DNA from: Marsupella aquatica
Lineage: Eukaryota > Marchantiophyta
DNA: 64,000 bases
Direction of reading: 5' to 3'
Assembly: GCA_973895155.1 (NCBI GenBank)
Contig: OZ316899.1
Coordinates: 8,370,001 to 8,434,000 of the forward strand
Notes under the pieces: generated by a model
The model's database searches: none
Told to the model about the DNA's origin: nothing
The model's input: the letters and a program-made list of their open reading frames with translations, nothing else
Shown here: positions 22,502 to 33,663 of the stretch, piece after piece
Position numbering within the stretch: position 1 is the stretch's first letter
Layout: each line of letters opens with the position of its first letter
Made by a program: the position numbers and the translations under genes

Positions 22502-23080
22502 TCATACAACGTGCGCTCCTAAGTTCAAATCAATCGTATGTTCTCCTAACCCCGGGGAGACTCCAGTCAAGTCATGATGGCTCCATGCAAACACATCTTC
22601 ATACTCCTTAAGTAGTGATTGGATAGATTTCTCTGCCGAGCCTGTTAAGGCGTGACCTAAGTTGAAAGTCTTATCCATCCCAATGGTATACTTCCTGTAG
22701 TGTTCTTTCCTTACGACCTCCACTTGGTTCCGCAAGCTAGGGTCCAGGCTAGCATCTAGCTCCGCCAGGCAAACTCCTCTGTACATTGGTGCGGTCGGGA
22801 TCGGCTCCGGGGTCAAGACTACTTCTTCTTCTGGCGGAATGGAAGGATCCCAAGACACTCGTTTCTTGTGCTTGGTTGCCGGAATTTTGGTTTTGGTCGA
22901 CGGGCTGGTAGGCCCATGACTAGGAGATTTGGCACTCGTGATTATGACATCGGCTCCCGGCTTTGCTGTAGCTGTACTCTTCGTGGTTTTTGTGCTGATG
23001 ACTTGGTTGGACTGTACCTCTACTAAGGCGTTGGAGGAACTTGGGGTGATGTTGGGGGTATCCTCTTTTGGGTAGTTCAT
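22502..23080 (-). CDS. Pol linker between protease and RT (partial polyprotein)
   Basis: 192 residues linking protease to RT. The first half is Ser/Thr/Pro/Lys-rich and disordered. The second half has MYRGVCLAELDASLDP, LLKEYEDVFAWSHHDLTGV and EHTIDLNLGA, the conserved N-terminal RT lead-in of OTA elements; the sister element has the same segment at 33664-34104. Ends at the double stop 22499-22504. Confidence 0.75.
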   Translation of the reverse strand: MNYPKEDTPNITPSSSNALVEVQSNQVISTKTTKSTATAKPGADVIITSAKSPSHGPTSPSTKTKIPATKHKKRVSWDPSIPPEEEVVLTPEPIPTAPMYRGVCLAELDASLDPSLRNQVEVVRKEHYRKYTIGMDKTFNLGHALTGSAEKSIQSLLKEYEDVFAWSHHDLTGVSPGLGEHTIDLNLGAHVV

Positions 23081-23092
23081 GAGATGGGTTTC

Positions 23093-23755
23093 TCATGTTG
23101 CTTCTACTCCAAAAATGTCTTCCTCGGAAAGGGACGAGATGAGCTCTATCATGTTGAGCTCTTCTTCCTCCAAGGTCTCCGAATCATATTCCTCGGGTCC
23201 CTGTGGGGTTTCACCCTGATAATCGTCCATTGCCCAAGATACTCGTACCGTGGGTGTTCTGAATCGCAACTCTTTCTTTCCCCAATCCATGACTACGCGG
23301 CCCCCGTACAGCCAAGGCCTGCCCAAAAGGACCGGATAAGAGGATGGCCAAACCGGCCTCATGACTAGGAAATTGAGATAGAACTCCACCCCTCCTATGA
23401 GAGTGAGCACTTTGGTAAGCGTGCCCAATGGAAGGACCCTTGCCTTGTTTGCTAACCTGATAGCTTGGGCTGTGGGTTGATACGTGAGGTATCCTAACTT
23501 GACTGATGTTTCCTCAGTCATGATGTTGACTCCAGCTCCCCCGTCCACGAGAACCATCTTGATGGTACAATTATTGATCTCAATCGAGATGTCCGGTGCT
23601 CCTAGGTCCTCGCATATCATGTTGCAGTCCGCGATCCCAACTTGTGGTAGTCTCCTCCGTCGCCGACCTGTGAGCAACTCCCTCAATTGCCGTTGGTATT
23701 GTGGATTGTTCTGCAACAGTTGCCCTACCGTTGCGGTAACCGGGCAACTCTTCAC
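23093..23755 (-). CDS. Retropepsin-type aspartic protease of the Ty3 element
   Basis: 220 residues. The catalytic loop is VLVDGGAGVNIMTEE, where DGGA stands for the usual DSGA; a flap-like region and the second hydrophobic-Gly pattern (YPVLLGRPWLYG) follow. The C-terminus is acidic (EEYDSETLEEEEL). It would cleave the gag-pol polyprotein. It is open without breaks, flanked by frame changes. The Gly at the Ser position occurs in some plant Ty3 proteases, so it is not necessarily inactivating. Confidence 0.8.
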   Translation of the reverse strand: MKSCPVTATVGQLLQNNPQYQRQLRELLTGRRRRRLPQVGIADCNMICEDLGAPDISIEINNCTIKMVLVDGGAGVNIMTEETSVKLGYLTYQPTAQAIRLANKARVLPLGTLTKVLTLIGGVEFYLNFLVMRPVWPSSYPVLLGRPWLYGGRVVMDWGKKELRFRTPTVRVSWAMDDYQGETPQGPEEYDSETLEEEELNMIELISSLSEEDIFGVEAT

Positions 23756-23929
23756 GTCTTTCTTAATATCGTAGTCCTCCTTCTTCTCTTCATTCCGCTG
23801 CTGCTTGGCTTCTTCCTCCTGCTTTTCTTGCTCCTGTCGTTGGGCGGCCTCGGTTGCTTTGATTTAGGGGGTATAATAGCTTTGGGTTGTCCCGACGGTA
23901 GTCATCGTCCTTCTCCGGGGGTATATCTA

Positions 23930-24990
23930 TCACTGGCTGCACCGGCATAGTATCTTGCTTTTTTTGGCGTTTCCCCTCCTATTTGTTTCCTTTCGCTTGG
24001 CTCTTGTTGACACGCGGTAGCACTTGGCCTCGTCCAATGGATTAGGGTGCTCCACCACATCCACCAGATTTACCCACTTGGTGTTGTCATCGTGCCATTC
24101 CACAACAATTTGGATGACTGCATCGCTCGTGGCCGGTCTAGCTGCGTTTGTTCGAGCGGCTATTACCAATGGACAGTTGGCCGTGGAATGAGCTTCCATT
24201 TTGTAGACTTGACATAGTGGCGTGCCTCAGCCATCCCCCTGCCGTCTTGGTTCAGTGCATTCCCTTGCAAAGTGGCCTGGCTTCTCATAGTTGTAACAAA
24301 CCGGGGATCGCCAAATCCCTGGCTTAGGGGAATGCTCAGGTTACTGATAACCTGGAAACTCTTGCCATTGTTTGGGTAGGGGTATGCAGTTCTACCCGCT
24401 AAGTTATGTGGACCCACCGTTGAAATCAGGTACACAAAATCAGGAGGGTCTTCAAAGAAATACTCTATGGACTCCGATTCAGGTCCCGGGTTGTCAACAT
24501 CATCCAATTCTACCTGGTGGACTTGGTTCTTCCATCTTGGGCATTCTTGCACTAAATGCCTGGATTGGAAGCACTTTGAACACCACGCATGTGCTTGAGT
24601 CTCGGGTGGCTTCTTCTTCTCCACAAGCTTTTCCGCGAGATGTACTGACAGTGCCTTGAGACGATCCGTGAGTTTGTTAAGCTTGTCTGCTTTGGCAGCC
24701 TTTGGATTGAGTATTGTTCTTCGAACATGGGGTTTGATTTTCCCCTCCTTCTTAACCCGCCTCTTCTTCTTTTTGCTCCGGCTCTTGCTCTTCGAATTGC
24801 TTCCCAATGAGCTGGAGGTGGAGGATTCGCTGGTCAAAGTCGAATCCAAACTAGATTCTGTCTCCCAACTGGACGAGGTTGAACGATGTTTCTTCTTCTT
24901 GCGTTTCTTCTTCTTCTCGTTGTCAGATTCAGAGTCACTGTCACTGAAGGTCTCGTACTTGCCCTTCTTGCGGCGTGCCGTTGGCTTCAC
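23930..24990 (-). pseudogene. Gag C-terminal part with zinc knuckles, broken
   Basis: A Lys/Ser-rich basic region (24980-24700) leads to a CCHC knuckle CSKCFQSRHLVQEC near 24570. Two more knuckle-like units lie downstream in another frame: CYNYEKPGHFAREC near 24280 and CQVYKMEAHSTANC near 24200. In both the second Cys is Tyr, a single TGY-to-TAY change. A TGA separates them. Gag knuckles bind element RNA for packaging; two of the three are therefore probably dead. Confidence 0.65.
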
Positions 24991-25748
24991 TGGGAGTTAT
25001 AAGTGGACTCCCGGTAGGTTTCGGCGCACGCTATGGCCGCTTGCATTGAAATTGGGTTATTTTGGCGCACCCAAAATTGCATATTCGTGGGCAAACCGTG
25101 GAGGAACCACACAAGCTGGAGCGCATCACCTGGCCTGGGCCGGATCTTGGCGGCAAGTTTTTGAAACTTCTGAATGAACTTTTGCAAGGATTCCTTCTTT
25201 CCAATGCGAAGCTGACCGATATTTAATAAAGAGCGTTGCTCTGATCCAATGGCACGAAACTCTTGCAGCAACGTAGCTTGGAATTGTGCCCATGTAGTCC
25301 CGGGTGGCAACGAGTTGTACCATGGACGAGCTTCTCCCCGCATCACTCCGGGGGGGGACGGTTAGTTTAATGGCGTCTTCCTCGTTGGCCTTAGCAGTGA
25401 CTTCAAACTCATCCAACCATTCATCCGGATCATCCCCATGACGCCCTTTGAAAGGTCGATAATGAAACCGTGACCGTTGTGATATTTTGGGGGAGCTTAG
25501 GCAGCGTGGGCCATAGTTAGTGAGGCTGTTGCCATAGGTACTGGTGGCAGTGGTGGTGTTGGCGATGGTGCAGCAGGGACCAGAGCAGGACCGGCTGGAC
25601 CGGACCCCAAAGGTCCCGATGGTATGTTCATTTGTCGAGGCGATTGTGAATCCTCCGAGCCTGAAGAGTCGGAGCTTGTTGTGGTTGCACTCTCTTGTTT
25701 GCTAGTCAATCTCCTCAAGTAAGCTGCTTGAGAACGAGTGACGGGCAT
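24987..25748 (-). pseudogene. Gag capsid region of the Ty3 element, frameshifted
   Basis: Starts at ATG 25748 (MPVTRSQAAYLRRL), 130 bases inside the 5' LTR, then a Ser/Pro-rich segment. The capsid core reads DDPDEWLDEFEVTAKANEED, then after a break RPWYNSLPPGTTWAQFQATL and RIGKKESLQKFIQKFQKLA, the typical retrotransposon gag fold. A run of eight G (25350-25357; C on the coding strand) carries one base too many relative to the frame, and another frame change lies near 25500. Particle-forming role by family. Confidence 0.75.
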
Positions 25749-25877
25749 TTACTCGTATAAATGCGATGGTTAGTAACTAACTAGGGCCTGGTGTACTCTG
25801 CCCAGGTGCACCCGCACATGTCTCCCCTCTACTACACGTAGAGTGCCCCCTCCATCTAGCGCCAAAAACAAAGGCTA

Positions 25878-26331
25878 TGTCACATCGTCAGCCTAGGCCT
25901 TAACCCGGACTTTGGCTTAGACAAGCACAACCTTTGTAAATATGAGGGTTTGGGCAGGGAGGGAAGCACGGAATGCACCTAACTCATGTAAACTAGCGCT
26001 AAGTGCATCTATTGTTATTTACGGACACCTCCTAGGTATGGTTTGTGTTCCGTCGCCAAAACGTACCTTAGTCGATAGTGGGATCGACCCCGGCTTACGG
26101 GCTTCTAAGCCTTTGTGTTGTCCGCCTTCGATCCGGATTCGATGATACAGTTACTCAACCCGTGCTCGCAACCACTTACCCGCAAGCTGCACCCCGTGCA
26201 CGGTTCGGGTAGTGCGTTCGGCCAAGCATTGGCATCCATACACGAGATTCACACATATGCACACGCACAAGCATACAATCTCGGTTTACACGAAGGAAAT
26301 AATGGGAAAGGATTTTACTACATAGGGGACA
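25878..26331 (-). repeat. LTR (5' copy)
   Basis: 454 bases, full-length match to the 3' copy with mostly transition differences. In element sense it starts TGTCCCCTATG and ends TGACA. The sequence just inside (TTTTTGGCGCTAGATGG near 25850-25868) may hold the primer-binding site TGGCGCTAGATGG; I cannot name the tRNA. Confidence 0.85.
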
Positions 26332-27398
26332 TTGTGGTGTGTCCCATGGCTCCCTGAACCCAAGAAACCCCCCTGCACAAGCCGATTCCCATAGGTTTCG
26401 CTCTTGGCAAGGCCGGTTTCGTGGCTTAGCGGCATGGGACGCTGCTAACTTCCTTCTACTAACATTTTATGCATATATACTGGAAAGATCCTTCATCGGG
26501 TCATGAGATATGTAGCCGGCCTCTTCTATGCCTTCCCTTGTCCTCCTCTCCTGGTCTTCCTTTAGGTATGTTTGGATTCCGCCGCCGGAATGATCCCCAA
26601 CTGGCTTGGGTAAGCCACTAAGACCTCTCTCAGCTCGACACATCCAACTCTTACTACCTTGCTTACTCCCTTCTTGGTTGATGTGGGCAATCTTCAAACA
26701 AGTTAATGCAACACACAAATAGCAAAATGACTCCTTTTGACTGAGTTATACCATGCACTTGCCATATAGACAGTACTTCTCATACACAAGATCTGCGAAC
26801 TAAGCCATGAGGCCAACTCTATTCATCTCTTAAGTATGAGGAAACATGAATATACACAAGGGTCATAGCATAACTAACCGAGAGCTTCTTTAACTAATTG
26901 ATCCCAGCCCTACTGTTGCACTAAAAACTTGCTAAGGAAGAAGGCCCTGAACCCCCCGCTGCCCAGACTTATCCTGGCAGTGGATCCGCCCAATTCCTTG
27001 CAGCGTAAGCCTAATCTAACCTGACCGTAATCTACCTATGTACAGCGAGGCAGGAGCACAAGTGTTGCTCTTACCAGTGGATCCGCAATCCCACTAAGCT
27101 AAGTGTCAGGGCCGCCTCCTGGTCCTGATCCTAATTCTAAACTTGGAGATCTGAACCCGCCCTGCCCACTCACGCCTCCTTCCTCCACGTCTGCCCTCCT
27201 TAAAAGGAGCAGCCCTCCACCACCGTCATGGTAGTGGTGGCTGATCCTCAATCGACGCCCCCAACACTTCCTCCGCAGCCACTACCGTAGGTCCGTCCTC
27301 TGATAGATTACCTCCTCTGGACCGAGTCAACTCTCCATCGGCCTGACTGGGTCCACCCTTGGCTTCGGCCTCAGCATCGGCCACGGCCTCCGATATGG
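26332..27398. other. Spacer: decayed tail of the second Ty3 element
   Basis: No convincing gene. It follows the end of the second element's coiled-coil gene in minus sense and probably is its 3' noncoding tail. It contains the palindrome ATTCCGCCGCCGGAAT at about 26577-26592 and a hairpin-like CCTCCTTAAAAGGAG at about 27197. No LTR for the second element was recognised here. Confidence 0.35.
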
Positions 27399-30300
27399 CT
27401 ACGGCTCTAGTGGTGGATTCGGTACACCGGCCTCATCACCGAGCATTCCGGCTTTGCCCTTGCCATCCCCGCCTTGTAGGATAGTTGGATCCTCTGCCGT
27501 GACCCTGCCTGAGGTTGGTGTCGGGTTTACCTCCTTGGTCACGACAGCTTGAGAAGCCGTGTTACTCCCTGACCCATAAGGTTTTTGCTTTTTCTTCTTC
27601 CCTGTTTTGGCAGCTGGTCCCTTCCCCTTGCCACTTACCTCCGGCACCGGTGTGAGTGTCTCGGCTTGTCCTTCGGCCATTACTACTCCTAGCAACTTGG
27701 TTGCCCCAATTGGAGTTGGACTTGAGGAAGCCAAGCACTTAAATATTGTGGCCTGTTTCTTCAGCCGCTCCGTTTGGTTGTCGGCTCGCCGTTGTAAGTT
27801 CTCCATCTTCCGCGTGCTTTCCTCCAACTCCTCTTGCAATTCGTCCAGGTCCTTGCACGCCTCCTCCAGCTCCTTCTGGGCTTCCTCCAACTCTCTCTGG
27901 GTTTCCTCTGGCTCCTTTTTTAAGGTAGCCCTCTCCTCCTGGGTTGGTCTTAGCTCCTTGTCGAGCTCTATTACGACCTCAGACTCCATTTTATTCATCT
28001 TGGCATAAGTCTGGTTGAGCTGGTTGTCTTTCTCACGGAGGTCGGCCTTGAAGCTGGGCGTCAGGGATGCAAGCTCCTGTCGTAGCACAATAATCCTTGA
28101 TAGGATTTCCTTAACTTGGCCTCCTTCTGCTCAAGGGCTCCGCGGATATCCTCGAGCTCCCCCTTCAACGCCCTCTCCCTTCTCTGGGTCTCCGCCATGG
28201 CCCGGTTGTTGGCTGCTATGTGGGCCTCCTTTGCGTCCCTCAGCTCTCGCTTCCACTTCTCCTTCTCCTTGATCGCATCGGCCAACTCTCCTTGGGTCCG
28301 AGTCAGTTTATCCTTGATAATCTGATTATCAGACTGCGTGGTATCCAATTGCCACTGCATGATGTTTAGCTCAGGCCGCTTAATCCGCAGCTCATCTTGG
28401 GCTTTCTTGGCCGCCTTTAGGTCTTCTACCTTGGCTTCCCTTGCCCTAAGCCGATGGATGACCTCGTCATTCTTGCTTCTCTCCAAAGCCACCGCTTCTT
28501 CTAATCGGCGCTTCTCCAACATCTCCCTCTGGAAAAAGGGTCCCTGCTCCAACTCCTCTCCAAAGATGTTGAGCGCAAGTTCCCCACACATCTCCCTGTA
28601 CTCCATGGCTCTTTCTTTAGCATAGGCGGAGTGAGTAGAAGTCATCGGCATCAACCATTGCGGCCTTTGTTCCCAAGCCGCCTTGCGGATTTCTTCTATC
28701 GTGGCTGGAGGGCTGCTTTGTTTTTTTGCAAGCCGCCTGATGTGCTCTGGCCATTCTTCCCCTGGTAAATCTTTCTCCCTAGCCAGGGCTGCCTTCTTTT
28801 CCTCCCTGAGTCGCTCCTGAAACTCTTGTGCCATCTATTTTATGCCGTCAAAGCTCAGGGGAGCGACATCTGGTGGGGGAGACTCGGGGCTGCTCTGTTG
28901 GGTGGGGTCCCCTCGAACTACTCTTGGAAGAGTGGGGATGAACCTACCACAGGTCCTTACTCCTGGAACATGATGGTCCGACCCGTAGTCGGAGTCATCA
29001 TTGTTGTAGCCTTCTACCGCCTCCTCCACAGCTTGGACTACCGGCTCCCCCCGCTGCTCTCCTGGTTTTGCCATGAACACGGCCTCACAGATCACGGGTC
29101 CTGGTTCCTCCTCCAACTTCCAGGTTGATCTCTTCTTCTCCTTGTCGCAACTAGGAGCTTCGGGTTGGTTTTCCTTGGCTTTGGGACTTGAGGCTCCTAC
29201 ATACATTCGGACTCCCGGCTTGTGTTCCGGCCTCCCTCTCTACTTGGCCCCGGTAAAGGGGTTTTCCCTGGAAAGTTGGCTTAGGCCAACTTTGGGAGCA
29301 TTATTTTGTACCGGTCCCATTGCCGTTGCCGTTCTCCTTTCCTTCTCCAGCAATTTCAGCAGATTCTGCATGCCTGGTTGCTGCATCAGCAAGTCTTCCT
29401 TCCTTGGCCTAAACACCTGCTCGATTGTAGGACTGTCTGGGTCGGTTTCTCTGTTGCCGGGCTCTGTTCTAGAACCTCCTCTGGTGCTTTTGCCTGCAGG
29501 GGAAGTATCGGGGCAAATATCTGACTTTGGGCATACCGGCACAACAACGGCATATGATAGCCAAGCCAGGACACGCTTCCCTTGCCGATCACCTGTTGTT
29601 CCTCCTTCAAGATTTTCTTCAATTGGGTGAGGAGGTATCCGTTGTAGTCCCGGCTGGTGTCTGGCCTCTCCGCTAGGTAAACCTATGCCTTGCCAATCTC
29701 TGGCCTCGGCAAGTTGCAATGCATGGTTACCCGCAAGAAATTGATCATCTCCCCAATGTGCGGGTTGGTGCAGGTGTTCCGGAAGAAGCCACTCTTCGTT
29801 GATGGCCCTGGGAACGACCGGAACTCCTTGTCAGGCAAGGTGTTCCTGGTATCAACTTTGGTCTTATTGCCCATCGGCAAGCCAAACGCTTTGGCAATCA
29901 CTCGGGGAGTGAGATAGAAATCCTTCCCATACACCCTTGTGGAATTGGACTCAGGCTCCTAGGATCCCTAATAAGTCTGAATCCGACACCTCCAGCTTCA
30001 GCCATGGTAACTTCACAAAGGCTTCCAAGCCGGATCCGGTCATGAAGCCTTGGTATTTCTGAGTCTGCATAGCCGTAAAGCATGCATCCTCTTCACGTGC
30101 AAAGTGTAATTGCACTTTCTCGGGGAGGGTTGCCCCCCAGCCTTTCCAGGTGTCATCTCTTGTCTGAACGACATTAATGGGGTTGACCTCCTCTTCTTTG
30201 GCTTCTTCCTGCCTCCTGCTCCCTTGCTCGGCTGGCTTCCTTGGTGCCGCCGACCTTGTTCTCTTTTCAGGGGTGGTCTCTTCATTGATGTTCCCTTTCC

Positions 30301-30796
30301 TCTTCATAGCGGCTGCCGTGGATGTTTCTCCTAGCACGGTTGCCTTCGTCCATCCCTCTGTGCTACCCTTCAAGTCCGAGTGTATGTCGTTGCAGCGATT
30401 GATGGCTTCCCGGATGCCGACTATTCTGTTCTCACAAAATAGAAGATCGTCAAGTTTGTTGGTAGTAGGCGACCACAGGAATTCAGTCGTGATGAGTTCT
30501 CCTCCTAAGAAGGCAGACTTCTATAGCTCCCACAGTCAAGCAAGCTCCTACCGTTCTTGAGCGGCTCTCTCCAATTCTTCGTCCTCGTAGGTCCCAATGT
30601 ACTCAGTTGCCCGTTCTAACAGGCATCCCCAAAAATGAGCAGCTTGATTGACGTTGTTCATACCCTTCTTGAGTTGATTGTTGGTATCTGCTTCCACCCC
30701 GAGTGCTTGCCTGAGCAACGACAGTAGTTGGCCTCCCGTAGTCGTCTGGTTAGTTCGTGCTTGCAAATGAGCCACCATTCCTTGCAATCGATCCAT
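27399..30796 (-). pseudogene. Third gene (ORF3) of the second Ty3 element, broken
   Basis: Starts ATG 30796 (MDRLQGMVAHLQARTNQ). Segments in successive frames: 30796-30548; about 30520-29951 with a basic region (KRTRSAAPRKPAEQGSRR); the FGLP domain 29940-29690 (FYLTPRVIAKAFGLPMG, then GFFRNTCTNPHIGEM and HCNLPRPEIGKA); a proline-rich part; an acidic part 29206-28835; then a very long charged coiled coil 28834-28061 and 28088-27399. A TAG near 28836 and several frame changes break it; intact it would be near 1,100 residues. The FGLP block aligns with that of the complete element's ORF3, so the two genes are homologous. No membrane segment seen. Function unknown. Confidence 0.65.
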
Positions 30797-31024
30797 ACCC
30801 CTCCCTGACTGGTCTTCCTTCCCGTTAGTTACCTATAGCCGCCGGCACTTAGCGCGCCCTAACCCTAATCATGTTCCCTCCCCCGGCGTTCTTACTTCCG
30901 GCCTTGGCTCGGGTTCCATAGCCACCCTTAATTGTTTATATTTTCCATCTTTTTGCTACTATAGTAATGTGTTTCTAGGATTTACTCCTTATTTTATCAT
31001 TTAAACTGGCCTAGTGATTCCTGG
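30797..31024 (-). promoter_or_regulatory. Post-pol linker upstream of ORF3 (possible promoter)
   Basis: A 230-base noncoding gap between integrase stop and ORF3 start, AT-rich at first (AAAATATAAACAATTAAG) and GC-rich later, with a telomere-like CGCCCTAACCCTAAT on the plus strand near 30865. It is also preserved at 11397-11640. The placement mirrors the TATA-containing gap in the complete element. Promoter role is inference. Confidence 0.3.
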
Positions 31025-32450
31025 CTAGGGATCACATAGCTCCCCACTTAATTGTGAAGCGTCCTCGCGAACAACTTCATCTTCGTCCATATAGTATTTC
31101 TTGAGGCGGTCGTAATGAATGCGAACTGGATAGACCTCTCCAGTAATGTTGGCCAATTTCACGGAGCCATTGAAGAACTTCATGGTTACCCTGAAGGGTC
31201 CTAACCAGCGAGTGTAAAGTTTACCTGGAAACCTGCCATACCTACTGTCATAAAGTAATACAAGATCTCCTATGTGAATACTAACTGGTTTCAACTTTTT
31301 ATCATACTGTTGCTTCATGGTATTCTGTCTATATTCTACTCTCTCAGCTAAAATCATTCTTGCCTCTTCTAAGGCTTCTAATCTATATTCTCTCTCCTTT
31401 AGGCTTCCCTCCTCTAAGACTCTTTCCTCAATTGTAACTTGAAATGTAGGTATCTCAAGTTGCATGGGTACCAGAGCCTCCTGCCCAAATGTTAAGAAAA
31501 AGGGTGTATGACCAGTATTGGATTTATAGGCTAAATTGTAAGCAAAAATAGCAGCAAACAATTTATCATCCCAATCGAGTTTGTTCTGAGCTACGGTTTT
31601 GTTCAATATTTTTCCTATAATTCCATTGGCTCGTTCTGTCAACCCATTTGCCTTTGGGTGGTAAGGAGTAGTAGGCCTATGTCTAACTAAATACTGCTCA
31701 TTTAAACGACTAATTATATCATTCAAAAAATGGGTTCCTCTATCACTAACTAATTCTAGGGGTGCGCCATACCTGGTGAAGATCTGCTCATACATGAATC
31801 AAGCCATAGTAGTCGCATCATCCTTCGTTGTTGGCCTGGCCTCTACCCACTTAGTTGCATAATCCGTGGCCAGGATTATGTACTTGTTTCTCCGAGGATG
31901 GGTCAATGGTTTCAGAGGTCCCATGAAATCAATACCCCACTTCTCGAATGGTGCCAGAGGTAGAATAGGGTGCAGAGGATGTCTTGTGGACGCCCTTGGT
32001 CCTCCTGCTTGCTGACAAGGATCGCATTGTTTGATAAACTAATAGACATCTTTGTGCAAGGTGGGCCACCAGTAACCGTCATTTAATATCTTTTTAGACG
32101 TGGTTACTAGAGCAAAATGTCCTCCGGCCTCCTCCCCATGCATAGCCCGTAAGACTCATTTTACCTCTCCCTTCTCCAAACACCTTTGAATCGTGCCATT
32201 GATTCCATACCTGTGTAGCACACCCTTAATGTATTGATACTGTCTGACCTTCCGCAGAAAGACTGCGGCTTGTTCTCGGGTTAGCCCTGGCTGTAATTTG
32301 GACGTGCTGAGAAATTGCAAAATCTTAGGGTACCATGTATCAGCTATTTCCACAACGAATAGCTCCTTGTTAGGGAATTGGTCATCGATGCAATCTGTGG
32401 CAGGTTCACCTGTGATCCTTGAAAAGAAGTTGGCATTGGCGTGTAGCTTT
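31025..32450 (-). pseudogene. Integrase of the second Ty3 element, broken by C-to-T stops
   Basis: H2C2 domain near 32160-32000 (CDPCQQAGG), then the DDE core: WGIDFMGPL and LATDYATKW (Asp), LVSDRGTHFLNDI (Asp, near 31745), PKANGLTERANGIIGKI (Glu, near 31630). The C-terminal domain GDLVLLYDSRYGRFPGKLYT is near 31250 and the frame ends PDCLEGS-reversed at the stop near 31025. In-frame stops: TGA near 32157, TAG near 32040, TGA near 31796; each sits where the sister element has Arg or Gln. The last 256 residues (31795-31025) are uninterrupted. No chromodomain. Confidence 0.8.
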
Positions 32451-33661
32451 CCCGGCTTGATTTTTAGCTCGTAGTCAAATTCCTATAATAGCAAAATCCA
32501 TCTTGCTACCCTGCCTGTAAGGTCTGACTTATTTACCAGGTACTTCAAACTTTCATGATCAGTATGAAAGATTACTTTGTACCCTAGCAAATAATGCCTT
32601 TTACATGAATAAATGACTCCTAATGCTTCTCTTTCTGTGGTTGAGTAGTTTCGTTTGGCATCGGCAAGCTGGCGGCTTGCAAAGTATATGGGATGGTCCC
32701 TTCCTTTCTCATCCAACTAACTTAGTACTAAGTCGATATAGAAGCCTGAGACATCTACGAAGGCATGAAAATCCTTGTTCCAGTCTGGTGCTATCATGAC
32801 TGGGGCCTCCACTAACTTTTGCTTTAATTCCACCATAGCTTTTACTCTTTCTGGTGCGGGTTCAAAGTCTGCGCCTGCCTTGAGCATGTTGGTTAATGGT
32901 AAAGCTAGCTTGGAAAAATCCTTGATGAACCGGCGATAATACCCAATGCACCCCAAGAAGGATCTCACATCCTTTATGTTCTTAGGTTGCATGATATCAA
33001 GCCATACTGCTAGCTTACCCTTGTCAATCTCAATGCCCTTCTTTGATACTTTGTGCCCTAGCAACACACCCTCTATTACTCCAAAGAAACATTTATCTGG
33101 GTGTAACTTGAGACCTACCTCTTTGCATCTCATGAAGGTCTTCCTTAGGTATTTAGCATGTTTCGATGCTTTCCCAAATACTGCAAAGTCATCAATGAAG
33201 ATTTCCATGAACTTTCTCAAGTAGTCATGGAAAATGTTCACCATTAATCGTTGGAACATAGCTGGTGCGTTACAGAGTCCAAACGGCATACGATTGAAGA
33301 CATAGATCCCCCATTCCGTGATGAAGGCCGTCTTGATTTGGTCCTCCTGCCTAATCCTGATTTGGTTATAACCAGAGTACCCATCCATGAATGAGTATAG
33401 TTCATGATTGGCTACCATGTCTAGTACCATATCAGTAAAGGGTAAAGGAAAATGGTCCTTTAACGTAGCCTCATTCAACTTCCTATAATCCTGACAAACC
33501 CAGATCTTGGGTTTACCATCGGGTCCAGCTTTCTTGGGAACTATCACAGTGGAGACACCCAGTCTGAATGCAGGACTGGAGTGATGAATCCGGCTTCCAC
33601 TAGGTTGTCGATTTCAGTTTTGACCATCAGGGAATACTTAGGGTTCATCCTTTGAATTGGT
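32450..33661 (-). pseudogene. RT and RNase H of the second Ty3 element, broken
   Basis: RT begins PIQRMNPKYSLMVKTEID near 33660, loses one base near 33550 within the DWVSP segment, then is open 33547-32717 with MDGYSGYNQIRI, FGLCNAPAMFQRL and the catalytic FIDDFAVFG near 33195. RNase H 32760-32480 has DVSGFYIDLVLS, then TAG near 32716 where the complete element has Gln, then TEREALGVIYSCKR and HTDHESLKYLVNKSDL; another TAG near 32484 interrupts LLLQEF. Deamination can explain both stops. Confidence 0.85.
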
Positions 33662-33663
33662 TT

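Larger units (their letters stand above)
16047..26331 (-). mobile_element. Complete LTR retrotransposon, Ty3 OTA type, with extra ORF3
   Basis: About 10.3 kb bounded by direct repeats 16047-16499 and 25878-26331. In the minus-strand sense the order is LTR, gag, zinc knuckles, protease, RT-RNase H, integrase, a long third gene, LTR. RT motifs (DGYSGYNQI, RRMPFGLCNAP, FIDDFAIFG) are those of the plant Athila/Tat-type OTA lineage, and there is no chromodomain after integrase. Multiple C-to-T stops and homopolymer frameshifts make it non-autonomous. LTRs differ at roughly 31 of 453 positions by my hand alignment, so the insertion is old. No matching target-site duplication or clear polypurine tract was found. 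Confidence 0.85.
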
